9,130 bases of DNA, from NCBI GenBank assembly GCA_934133155.1, contig CAKPAT010000050.1:1-9130 (forward strand), read 5' to 3'. The notes beneath the pieces were generated by a model. It had not been told where the DNA came from. It saw only the letters and a program-made list of their open reading frames with translations, and did no database searches. The stretch comes from an uncultured Bacilli bacterium. GTDB taxonomy: Bacteria > Bacillota_I > Bacilli_A > RF39 > UBA660. Numbering within the stretch: the first letter of the stretch is position 1; every line of letters begins with the position of its first letter. Positions 1-6,163 of this stretch are shown in pieces. A program made the position numbers and the translations under genes.

Positions 1-1809
1 GATGCATCAGATACCTATAGTGGAATAGATAAATATTATTTTTCAAAAGATAATGGAACAACATATGTAGAAAGTACTTCAGGTAATTATACATTCACAT
101 CACTAGACGAAGGAGATTACCTAGTAACTGTATATGTTTTAGATAAAGCAGGTAATAAATCAGAGATATCAACAAAAACAACGACAATCAGATATACCAC
201 ATTTTGTAAACAAAACGACATTACAAACTTATCAGATTGTGTGATTGCAACTGAAGCAAATAAAGCTGATATAACTGAGGCTAAAGAATTAATAAAAGAA
301 AAAGGCACACCAGACTTTAATATAACAAGTCCTTCTATAAAGTATGGTGAGACAGTTACTTCAACCACATCAATAATAAGTTGGGGGTCTACTGATTTAT
401 GGGTTGGTGACGGTTATACATTTGATCCAATATCTGGTGTATATACTATTACAAATGGAAAGCAAACTGCTCCTACTACTCTAGATTTTTCAAATGGTCA
501 GACTTATTACACGAACCTTAATAATTGGTATGTAAACTCTCCTATAGATATTTATAAAATTACTGGTGTAAGTGTATCTAAAAATGAAACTACAGGTGCT
601 ACTACTTATAATATGCCTGCTTATACTTACAGCAAAACTTTACTCAGTTATGATACTGCTGGTGTTGGAATGTATGCGAGCGCTGATGATCAAGGAGATA
701 CATATTATTATAGAGGGTCTGTTTCTGTAAATTATGTTAAAATGGCTGGTAAATACTGGAGAATAATTAGAGTAAACGGTGATAATACTCTAAGAGTAAT
801 TTACGATGGGACGGTGTCACATGAAAATGGTGATAAGTCATATGACAGACAAGTTGGTACTTCTTCTTTTAACAGTGTTAATCAAGATAATACTTATGCT
901 GGTTATATGTATGCTGACCCAAGTAATTTTGTTATGACTGATAGTGAAAATGGAACTTTTGCTTATACAGGGTTATCTTCAACTGCTTTATATTATTTTT
1001 CTGATAGTTATACCTTTGACAAAAGTACAAGAAAATTTAAGTTATCGGGTAATATAATGCGTGGAACAATTGGTGAAGATAAAGTTGGGTATTATACGCT
1101 TTTTAGCACGAATAAAGATGCTACAAATGGTGATATACACTATACAACAAAATATAATTCAAGTTCTGCTATGACTGTAAAAGTTTATAGTTATGGAACA
1201 TCTTCTAAGGAAGAGGCTCAGTCAAATATAATTGATAGTAATATGAAGCAATATTTAGATAATTGGTATACAAATAATTTGACTAATTATGATAACATAA
1301 TTTCTAAAGATAGTATATTTTGTAATAATAGAGAGGTATATAGTAAATCGTCTGGAAATTATACTAATGAGGGATATGGTCTTCATATGACTATCTATAA
1401 AGAATATCAAAAGTTTAATGATTGGGTAGATAAAAAAACTGGACCTGATTTATCTTGCCCAGTAAATGATAGTTTCAGTGTAACTACTACTAATGGTAAT
1501 GGAAAATTGACAAAATCAATTGGTTTAATTACAGCTGACGAAGTTAATATGGCTGGTGGGCTTATTGGCTCTGGTAATAGTTTATATTATTTATATACCG
1601 GTAGTGCTTATTGGACTATGTCACCTAATATATTTTGTTTTTGGTTTTTTATGCAAGGGTTGATTGTAGGTTCTGAAGGAACTTTTGGTGGTGCAAATAA
1701 TTCTATTAACTATTACGGAGTACGCCCAGTAATAAATATTGATACAAGTAAGATTACATTTACGGGCGTCGGCACAAAAGAAAATCCTTATAACATAGAA
1801 ATAAAATAA
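1..1809 (+). CDS. Large surface-type protein, 3' part (Ig-like repeat plus GVRPV-type C-terminal domain)
   Basis: The frame is open from base 1 to TAA at 1807-1809, giving 602 visible residues; the start lies upstream of the window. Residues about 8-63 look like a bacterial Ig-like repeat, with an aromatic strand, a GDYLVTVYVLDKAGNKS stretch and a final strand. A segment with an FCKQ...LSDC cysteine pair and the phrase KEKGTPDF (about 66-102) follows. The main module contains YYYRGSVSVNYVKMAGKYWRII (about 238-256), VNGDNTLRVIYDG, and at the end GLITADEVNMAGG, YWTMSP (537-542) and YGVRPVINID (572-581). This ending resembles the DUF6273/formylglycine-enzyme-like (C-type-lectin-like) C-terminal fold seen in many uncultured Bacilli surface proteins; that match is from memory, not a search. 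No LPXTG signal or C-terminal membrane anchor is present, so anchoring must be N-terminal or absent. The function is unknown; adhesion or ligand binding is a guess. GTG at 241 is internal and not the true start. Confidence 0.75.
   Translation, partial: DASDTYSGIDKYYFSKDNGTTYVESTSGNYTFTSLDEGDYLVTVYVLDKAGNKSEISTKTTTIRYTTFCKQNDITNLSDCVIATEANKADITEAKELIKEKGTPDFNITSPSIKYGETVTSTTSIISWGSTDLWVGDGYTFDPISGVYTITNGKQTAPTTLDFSNGQTYYTNLNNWYVNSPIDIYKITGVSVSKNETTGATTYNMPAYTYSKTLLSYDTAGVGMYASADDQGDTYYYRGSVSVNYVKMAGKYWRIIRVNGDNTLRVIYDGTVSHENGDKSYDRQVGTSSFNSVNQDNTYAGYMYADPSNFVMTDSENGTFAYTGLSSTALYYFSDSYTFDKSTRKFKLSGNIMRGTIGEDKVGYYTLFSTNKDATNGDIHYTTKYNSSSAMTVKVYSYGTSSKEEAQSNIIDSNMKQYLDNWYTNNLTNYDNIISKDSIFCNNREVYSKSSGNYTNEGYGLHMTIYKEYQKFNDWVDKKTGPDLSCPVNDSFSVTTTNGNGKLTKSIGLITADEVNMAGGLIGSGNSLYYLYTGSAYWTMSPNIFCFWFFMQGLIVGSEGTFGGANNSINYYGVRPVINIDTSKITFTGVGTKENPYNIEIK
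1627..1716 (+). other. Candidate hypervariable segment in the C-terminal lectin-like fold
   Basis: The segment encodes residues 543-572, between the framework motifs YWTMSP and GVRPV. It reads NIFCFWFFMQGLIVG and then SEGTFGGANNSINYY, strongly aromatic and unlike the rest of this Asn/Thr/Ser/Tyr-rich protein. At the DNA level, bases 1633-1650 contain no adenine, and 1633-1694 has only about nine adenines in 62 bases within a gene that is otherwise over one third A. In related proteins I recall, this is the position where paralogues differ. Position just before the C-terminus, framework conservation and adenine depletion together suggest a diversity-generating-retroelement variable region. No template repeat or reverse transcriptase lies in the window, so this is a hypothesis. 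Confidence 0.35.
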
Positions 1810-1839
1810 GCTGTAGAAATGAAATCTATGGCTTATTTT
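1803..1839 (+). terminator. Intrinsic terminator after the surface-protein gene
   Basis: Bases 1803-1817 pair with 1825-1839 around a 7-nt loop (AATGAAA). The stem is about 15 bp and includes AATAAGC/GCTTATT and two G-U wobbles. The 3' arm runs into TTTTT (1836-1840) and then CT. The stop codon TAA (1807-1809) lies inside the left arm. The arms are A/T-rich at both ends, so it could also act on transcription from the other side. Confidence 0.75.
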
Positions 1840-1931
1840 TCTATTGTCAAAAATAATAATTATAAGTGTGATATAAAGTTATGTTTTACTTTTTAAATTC
1901 AGAAAATACCTAAATAGCACTAAAAATTGTT

Positions 1932-1959
1932 TTGTAATTTAAACTAGTTGTGTTATAAT
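1932..1959 (+). promoter_or_regulatory. Sigma-A-type promoter for rpsB
   Basis: TTGTAA (-35, 1932-1937), a 16-bp spacer and TATAAT (-10, 1954-1959). The -10 is preceded by TGT (1951-1953), giving a full TGnTATAAT extended -10. The expected transcription start is about 1966, leaving a 5' leader of roughly 100 nt before rpsB. It lies downstream of the preceding terminator and is the only convincing promoter in this gap. Confidence 0.75.
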
Positions 1960-1982
1960 ATAACTGGCTTTTTAAAAAGACA

Positions 1983-2039
1983 TGAATATGGATTGATATG
2001 CCAAGTGCCAATTAGGTGGTGTATTTGTTAAAATATTCA
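1983..2039 (+). promoter_or_regulatory. Structured rpsB mRNA leader (candidate)
   Basis: Two nested stems can form in the leader. The outer stem is TGAATAT (1983-1989) with ATATTCA (2033-2039), 7 bp with perfect pairing. The inner stem is ATATGCCA (1996-2003) with TGGTGTAT (2017-2024), 8 bp with two G-U pairs, closing the loop 2004-2016. The structure ends about 12 nt before the Shine-Dalgarno sequence and has no U-tract, so it is not a terminator. Many ribosomal protein operons are autoregulated through such leaders, and S2 regulates rpsB-tsf in E. coli. Whether this element binds S2 is inference. Confidence 0.4.
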
Positions 2040-2066
2040 GAAGAAAAAACAAAAGGAGGAGATAAA

Positions 2067-3080
2067 ATGGCAGTAGTGTCAATGAGTTATTTACTAGAAG
2101 CTGGAGTACATTTCGGACATCAAACAAAAAGATGGAATCCTAAAATGAAAGAATATATCTTTACAGCTCGCGATGATATATATATTATCGATTTACAAAA
2201 AACAGCTAAAAAAATTGAAGAAGCTTACGCTGCTTTAAAAGAAATAGCTGAAAACGGTGGAAAGGTTTTATTTGTTGGTACAAGAAAACAAGCTCAAGAA
2301 GCTATCAAAGAAGAAGCTTTAAGATCTGAGTCTTATTACGTAAATGAAAGATGGTTAGGCGGAACTTTAACAAACTTCAAAACAATTAGAAGAAGAGTTA
2401 AAAGACTAGAGCAAATCGAAAAAATGGAAAAAGATGGAGTATTCGATTTACTTCCTAAAAAAGAAGTAGTTAAAATCAGAAAAGAATACGACAAATTAAA
2501 TAAACTATTATGTGGTATTAGAGAAATGAGTAAATTACCACAAGCAATGTTTATTGTAGACCCATCAAAAGAAGAAATCGCTATCAGAGAAGCAAGAAAA
2601 TTAAACATTCCAGTATTTGGAATAGTTGACACAAATTGTGACCCTGACATGGTTGACTACGTAATTCCAGGAAACGACGATGCAATTAGAGCCGTTAAAT
2701 TAATCACAGGTGTTATGAATAATGCTGTTGTAGAAGCAAACGGTGGAAAACTAACTGATTATGTTAGTGAAGCTCGTAAAGACGAAAAAGGCGAAGATAT
2801 AATGAAAAAAGCCTTAGAAACAGTTAAAAGAAAAGAAGACCGTAAACCAAGATTTGATCGTAAAGATAATAGAAAACCATATAATAAATCATCTGAAACA
2901 AAAGAAGTAAAAGAAGCTTTAGATACTAAAGAAGAACCAAAAGTATCTGCTAAAGAAGAAAAAGCCGTTGAAGATTTATCTTCAAAAACAGTAGCAGAAC
3001 TACGTGAACTTGCAAAAGAAAAAGACGTAAAAGGTTATTCAAGTATGAAAAAAGCTGAATTACTTGACGCTTTAAAATAG
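2067..3080 (+). CDS. rpsB: 30S ribosomal protein S2 with long C-terminal extension
   Basis: S2 binds 16S rRNA on the solvent side of the small subunit and is needed to recruit S1 and for translation initiation. The core is unmistakable: [19 protein letters not shown] (9-27), FVGTRKQAQ (69-77), [11 protein letters not shown] (94-104), PQAMFIVDP (158-166) and [25 protein letters not shown] (182-206). The start is ATG 2067, with AAAAGGAGGAG at 2051-2061, about 7 nt from the core Shine-Dalgarno. An upstream in-frame GTG at 2016 lies in the leader structure and would add a non-S2 sequence. The product is 337 residues, against roughly 230-260 for most S2 proteins. Residues 227-337 form a charged Lys/Glu/Arg extension whose last 34 residues resemble an SAP/Rho_N helix-extension-helix motif. 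It is followed by tsf, as in most bacteria. Confidence 0.97.
   Translation: MAVVSMSYLLEAGVHFGHQTKRWNPKMKEYIFTARDDIYIIDLQKTAKKIEEAYAALKEIAENGGKVLFVGTRKQAQEAIKEEALRSESYYVNERWLGGTLTNFKTIRRRVKRLEQIEKMEKDGVFDLLPKKEVVKIRKEYDKLNKLLCGIREMSKLPQAMFIVDPSKEEIAIREARKLNIPVFGIVDTNCDPDMVDYVIPGNDDAIRAVKLITGVMNNAVVEANGGKLTDYVSEARKDEKGEDIMKKALETVKRKEDRKPRFDRKDNRKPYNKSSETKEVKEALDTKEEPKVSAKEEKAVEDLSSKTVAELRELAKEKDVKGYSSMKKAELLDALK
2976..3077 (+). other. SAP/Rho_N-like motif at the S2 C-terminus
   Basis: Residues 304-337 contain [20 protein letters not shown] followed by a KKAELLDAL helix. This is the classic pattern of a short helix (T-V-A-E-L-R-E-L-A), a Gly/Tyr turn with a basic residue, then a second helix (K-K-A-E-L-L). 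It occurs in the N-terminal domain of transcription terminator Rho and in SAP-like DNA/RNA-binding motifs. It is joined to the S2 core by a flexible linker of about 75 residues rich in K, E and R. The match is by pattern recognition, not by profile search. Confidence 0.65.
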
Positions 3081-3086
3081 TTAAAC

Positions 3087-3114
3087 AAAAGGTGATTTTA
3101 AATCGCCTTTTTTT
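3087..3114 (+). terminator. Intrinsic terminator/attenuator between rpsB and tsf
   Basis: AAAGGTGAT (3088-3096) pairs with ATCGCCTTT (3102-3110), one G-U pair included and extendable by A3087-T3111. The loop is TTTAA and a seven-T tract covers 3108-3114. Only 22 nt separate it from the tsf start, and no promoter fits there. It therefore probably acts as a partial terminator that sets tsf expression below rpsB, unless a promoter lies inside rpsB. Confidence 0.75.
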
Positions 3115-3136
3115 CTAAATAAAAGGAGAGATAAAA

Positions 3137-4009
3137 ATGATTAGTGCTAGTTTAGTTAAAGAACTAAGAGAAAAAACAGGAGCAGGAATGCTTGACTGTA
3201 AAAAAGCTTTAGAAGCATGCGAAGGAAATATCGAAGCTTCTATTGACTGGCTTAGAGAAAAAGGAATCTCTAAAGCCGCAAAAAAAGATAGCAGAATTGC
3301 TGCTGAAGGAGTAGCTGCAATCTTAGTAAAAGGAAATAAGGCAGTAATACTAGAAGTAAATTCAGAAACAGACTTTGTCGCAAAAAATGAAGAATTCAAA
3401 ACACTTGTAGATAAAGTTTTAAATATATTAGTAGATAGTGACGCTAAAACAGTAGAAGAAGCTTTGAACTTACCATGCGAAGAAGGAACAATAAACGATT
3501 TAATTATCGCTAAAACTGCTACAATTGGTGAAAAATTAAGCTTAAGAAGATTTACAAAAATAACAAAAGGTGAAAATGAAGAATTCGGAAAATACATCCA
3601 TATGGGTGGAAAAATTGCTGTATTAACATTAGTTGAAGGAGCAAGTGAAGAAGTAGCAAAAGATGTAGCAATGCACGCCGCAGCTATGAAACCAACATAT
3701 ATTTCACCAAAAGACGTACCAGCTGAAGAAGTTGCAAAAGAAGAAACTGTTTTAAAAGAACAAGCAATAAATGAGGGAAAACCAGCTGAAATCGCTGAAA
3801 AAATGGTAAAAGGTAGAATTCAAAAATTCTATAAAGAAATATGCCTAGAAGAGCAACCATTCGTTAAAGAAAACGATATAAATGTTAAAACATTTGTTGC
3901 AAATAATGGCGGAACAATTAAAAATTACATAAGATACGAAGTAGGCGAAGGAATTGAGAAAAAAGAAGAAAACTTTGCTGAAGAAGTAGCAAAACAAATG
4001 GGGATGTAA
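3137..4009 (+). CDS. tsf: Translation elongation factor Ts
   Basis: EF-Ts is the guanine-nucleotide exchange factor that releases GDP from EF-Tu in the cytoplasm. The 290-residue product has the usual length. The N-terminal UBA-like domain is clear (LVKELREKTGAGMLDCKKAL, 6-25, then WLREKGISKAAKK to about 50). The EF-Tu-contacting motif TDFVAKN is at 78-84, and the dimerisation-domain motifs MGGKIAVLTLVEG and DVAMHAAAMKP follow. The C-terminal part carries the expected KFYKEICLEEQPFVKE segment. The start is ATG 3137 with AAAGGAGAG at 3122-3130. It lies 56 bp after rpsB, separated by a terminator-like hairpin, and its own stop codon falls inside another hairpin. Confidence 0.97.
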   Translation: MISASLVKELREKTGAGMLDCKKALEACEGNIEASIDWLREKGISKAAKKDSRIAAEGVAAILVKGNKAVILEVNSETDFVAKNEEFKTLVDKVLNILVDSDAKTVEEALNLPCEEGTINDLIIAKTATIGEKLSLRRFTKITKGENEEFGKYIHMGGKIAVLTLVEGASEEVAKDVAMHAAAMKPTYISPKDVPAEEVAKEETVLKEQAINEGKPAEIAEKMVKGRIQKFYKEICLEEQPFVKENDINVKTFVANNGGTIKNYIRYEVGEGIEKKEENFAEEVAKQMGM

Positions 4010-4024
4010 AAACATCTCCTTTTT
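4000..4024 (+). terminator. Intrinsic terminator overlapping the tsf stop codon
   Basis: GGGGATGT (4000-4007) pairs with ACATCTCC (4012-4019), 8 bp with one G-U pair. The loop is AAAA and a TTTTT tract covers 4020-4024. The left arm includes the last tsf codons and the first base of the TAA stop, so a terminating ribosome would compete with hairpin folding. It probably ends the rpsB-tsf transcription unit. Confidence 0.8.
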
Positions 4025-4037
4025 GAAAGAAACATTT

Positions 4038-4601
4038 ATGAAACAATTAATAATCGTAAATACCAAACAAAAAACCATGAAAATATATGATGAAAAAAAG
4101 TTGGTAAAAAAAATAAACAATATCTTAATAGGTAAAAACGGTGCCTCAAAAAGAATATATGAAGGTGCTAAAAAAACACCAAAAGGAAAATATAATCTAG
4201 GTATTGCACTTGGAAAAGAAGATTTGAAAATAAAATACCCATATCTAAAAATAAAAGAAAGCTACCACTGGGTAGATGACGTAAACAGCAAATATTATAA
4301 TAATCTAGTAACAACCGAAAACATAAAAACAGACTACCCATACGTCAAACAAATAAAAGAAAAAGATTTCAAGACATCAGAAAACTTAATAAAATATGAT
4401 AGCTACAAATACCTTATAAATATTGAATATAACAAAAAAGACAAAAAAATAAACGGAATAGGCAGAGGCTCTGCCATATTTATTCACTGCACCTCAAATA
4501 AAAATTACACATTAGGCTGTATTGCCATAAATGAAAAAGACATGCTAGACCTACTAAATTTATTAGATAAAAATAAGCATCCTAAAATATGGATAAAATA
4601 A
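4038..4601 (+). CDS. L,D-transpeptidase (YkuD-type) family protein without signal peptide
   Basis: The 187-residue product has a YkuD-type fold signature. An early KKTPKGKYNLG stretch matches the family's K-T-P-x-G-x-Y/F motif. The catalytic end reads GSAIFIHC (144-151) then TLGCIAI (159-165), giving candidate catalytic His150 and Cys161 in the H...x-x-G-C-[IV] arrangement. YkuD enzymes make 3-3 peptidoglycan cross-links or attach proteins to the wall outside the membrane. Here the N-terminus (MKQLIIVNTKQKTMKIYD) is a beta strand-like start, not a signal peptide or membrane helix, so export is unexplained. ATG 4038 was chosen; an in-frame TTG at 4023 lies inside the terminator T-tract. The ribosome site is weak (GAAAGAA), suggesting low expression. 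No promoter fits between the tsf terminator and this gene. It sits where pyrH-frr usually lie. Confidence 0.75.
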   Translation: MKQLIIVNTKQKTMKIYDEKKLVKKINNILIGKNGASKRIYEGAKKTPKGKYNLGIALGKEDLKIKYPYLKIKESYHWVDDVNSKYYNNLVTTENIKTDYPYVKQIKEKDFKTSENLIKYDSYKYLINIEYNKKDKKINGIGRGSAIFIHCTSNKNYTLGCIAINEKDMLDLLNLLDKNKHPKIWIK

Positions 4602-4602
4602 A

Positions 4603-4631
4603 TTGATAGTTACCTTTAATTTTGTTATAAT
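4603..4631 (+). promoter_or_regulatory. Strong promoter for the uppS-cdsA-rseP-ABC operon
   Basis: TTGATA (-35, 4603-4608), a 17-bp spacer and TATAAT (-10, 4626-4631), with TGT immediately upstream of the -10 (TGnTATAAT). This is nearly consensus for sigma-A. The predicted start near 4638 leaves a leader of only about 18 nt, so the Shine-Dalgarno AAGGAG (4641-4646) sits at the very 5' end of the mRNA. There is no room for leader-based regulation. Confidence 0.85.
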
Positions 4632-4655
4632 TAAAATAAAAAGGAGTATGTGTAA

Positions 4656-5360
4656 ATGACAGAACTTAAAATTCCAAACCATATCGCCCTAATTGTTGAC
4701 GGTAATGGTAGATGGGCCGCAGAAAAAGGACTACCCAGAAGTAAAGGACACGAAGCCGGCTTTAAAAATCTCAAAAAAATAACTAGTTACATCTTTAAAA
4801 AAGATGTTAAATACATAAGTGCCTATCTTTTTTCAACTGAAAACTTTAAAAGAAGTGAAAAAGAAGTAAACTTTATTATGAGCCTTTTAACCGATAAGTT
4901 AGCAGATATATTAAAATTTTGCCACGAAGAAAAAATAAAAGCAATCTTTTCAGGAAGAAAATATCCATTAAGTGAAAAAATAATCAAAGTCATGGAAAAA
5001 ATAGAAAAAGAAACAAAAGATTACTCAAAAACATTCAATATATGTTTTAACTATGGTGGACACGCCGAAATAATAGACGCCACTAAAAAAATAGTTAAAG
5101 CAGTAAATGAAGGCAAATTAGATATAAATGAATTAGATGAAAAAATATATGAAAATTACCTATATCAAAAATTACCACAAGTTGATTTAATGATAAGGAC
5201 AAGCGGAGAAGAGCGTATCAGTAACTTTATGCTTTGGCAGTGTTCATACGCTGAATTCTATTTTCCGAAATGCTACTTTCCAGATTTTAACGAAGAAGAA
5301 TTTGATAAAGCATTAATAGAATATACCAAAAGAGATAGAAGATTTGGAGGTGCCAAATGA
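4656..5360 (+). CDS. uppS: Undecaprenyl diphosphate synthase (cis-prenyltransferase)
   Basis: UppS condenses eight isopentenyl diphosphates onto farnesyl diphosphate to make the C55 carrier lipid for peptidoglycan and other wall polymers. The 234-residue product has all family signatures: HIALIVDGNGRWAAEKGLPR (9-28) with the Mg/diphosphate-binding Asp15, GHEAG (31-35), SAYLFSTENFKRS (55-67), FNYGGHAEI (131-139), the IPP-binding RTSGEERISNF (181-191), LWQCSYAEFYF (193-203) and the terminal RRFGG (228-232). The start is ATG 4656, 9 nt after AAGGAG. It is the first gene of a tight operon and its TGA stop overlaps the cdsA start (ATGA). It is the only gene in the window ending in TGA. Confidence 0.96.
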   Translation: MTELKIPNHIALIVDGNGRWAAEKGLPRSKGHEAGFKNLKKITSYIFKKDVKYISAYLFSTENFKRSEKEVNFIMSLLTDKLADILKFCHEEKIKAIFSGRKYPLSEKIIKVMEKIEKETKDYSKTFNICFNYGGHAEIIDATKKIVKAVNEGKLDINELDEKIYENYLYQKLPQVDLMIRTSGEERISNFMLWQCSYAEFYFPKCYFPDFNEEEFDKALIEYTKRDRRFGGAK

Positions 5361-6151
5361 AAAAAAGAATAATAAGTGCCATTATTGCCCTAATAATTGT
5401 CGTGCCTTTAATAATAATGGGGGAAGAAGCCTTTAATATTGGAATATATATTATCGCCATGCTAGCCTTAAAAGAATTTTTTGATATCAGAAAAAAACAA
5501 ATGCCAATATTCATACAGTTAATCGCATATATTTTTATGACACTTTTAATACTATTAAATACAAACTCAAATACCGCAAACTTCATAATAGACTACCGCA
5601 TATTAATCGCTTTATTTATGACACTACTAATACCAACAGTCCTTTATCATGATAAAGAAAAATATAATGCAAATGATGCTTTTTATCTAATAGGCGGTAT
5701 ACTTTTCTTAGGTATATCAATGTCCTTATTTATAACGGTAAGGAATATCAGTTTAAATATATTTGTATTTTTACTTTTAATCAGCATGATAAATGACATA
5801 TTTGCATATATTAGTGGCACATTAATCGGTAAACGTAAATTACTAACCGACATATCACCTAAAAAAACATGGGAAGGCATGATAATCGGCACACTAATGA
5901 GCGTATTTATCGGAGCACTTTTTTACCACACAATAATAGACCCAATGTTTTCAAAAGAAAAACTACTAATAATATGTACATTCCTATCAATTTTAGGCGT
6001 ATTTGGTGACTTGACTTTCTCAGCTATAAAAAGATACTACGATAAAAAAGACTTTGGAAACATCATGCCCGGCCATGGTGGCGTACTAGATAGACTAGAT
6101 AGCTTAATCTTTGTCATATTAGGTTACATGTTTTTCATCACAATGTTTTAA
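5357..6151 (+). CDS. cdsA: Phosphatidate cytidylyltransferase (CDP-diacylglycerol synthase)
   Basis: CdsA converts phosphatidic acid plus CTP to CDP-diacylglycerol, the membrane-bound branch point of phospholipid synthesis. The 264-residue product is a polytopic membrane protein with hydrophobic segments at about 5-21, 28-40, 52-68, 78-95, 108-126, 133-150, 175-191, 203-218 and 247-263. Family motifs are present: NDIFAYISGTLIGKRKL (146-162), SPKKTWEG (167-174) and the signature spanning 216-248 (FGDLTFSAIKR, KKDFG, PGHGGVLDRLDS) with the metal/CTP-binding Asp residues. The length is normal. Translation is coupled to uppS through the ATGA overlap, and rseP follows after 12 bp. dxr, often found between cdsA and rseP, is absent. 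Confidence 0.95.
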   Translation: MKKRIISAIIALIIVVPLIIMGEEAFNIGIYIIAMLALKEFFDIRKKQMPIFIQLIAYIFMTLLILLNTNSNTANFIIDYRILIALFMTLLIPTVLYHDKEKYNANDAFYLIGGILFLGISMSLFITVRNISLNIFVFLLLISMINDIFAYISGTLIGKRKLLTDISPKKTWEGMIIGTLMSVFIGALFYHTIIDPMFSKEKLLIICTFLSILGVFGDLTFSAIKRYYDKKDFGNIMPGHGGVLDRLDSLIFVILGYMFFITMF

Positions 6152-6163
6152 GGAGGATATTAA

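Noticed and set aside
241..243. GTG as start of the surface-protein gene
   Set aside because: The same frame is open upstream to base 1 and encodes an Ig-like domain there. No ribosome site precedes the GTG.
117..368. Open frame on the - strand inside the surface-protein gene
   Set aside because: It is a shadow of the real + strand gene, with no ribosome site or family resemblance. The same applies to the - strand frames at 2336-2650, 3115-3597, 3845-4120, 5287-5586, 5683-5892, 6880-7122 and 7613-7939.
1630..1671. Hydrophobic run FCFWFFMQGLIVG as a C-terminal membrane anchor
   Set aside because: It is too short, and it is followed by about 45 polar residues belonging to the conserved GVRPV fold. 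No basic tail or sortase signal follows.
1803..1839. Hairpin after the surface-protein gene as a retroelement homing hairpin
   Set aside because: The long A/T-rich stem running directly into a T-tract fits an intrinsic terminator. Without a template repeat there is no positive evidence for another role.
2016..2066. Upstream GTG start adding 17 residues to S2
   Set aside because: It falls in the predicted leader hairpin and lacks a well-placed ribosome site. ATG 2067 has a strong AAGGAGG site and gives the normal S2 N-terminus.
4023..4037. TTG start adding five residues to the L,D-transpeptidase
   Set aside because: The TTG overlaps the T-tract of the tsf terminator and has no ribosome site. 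ATG 4038 is the better start.
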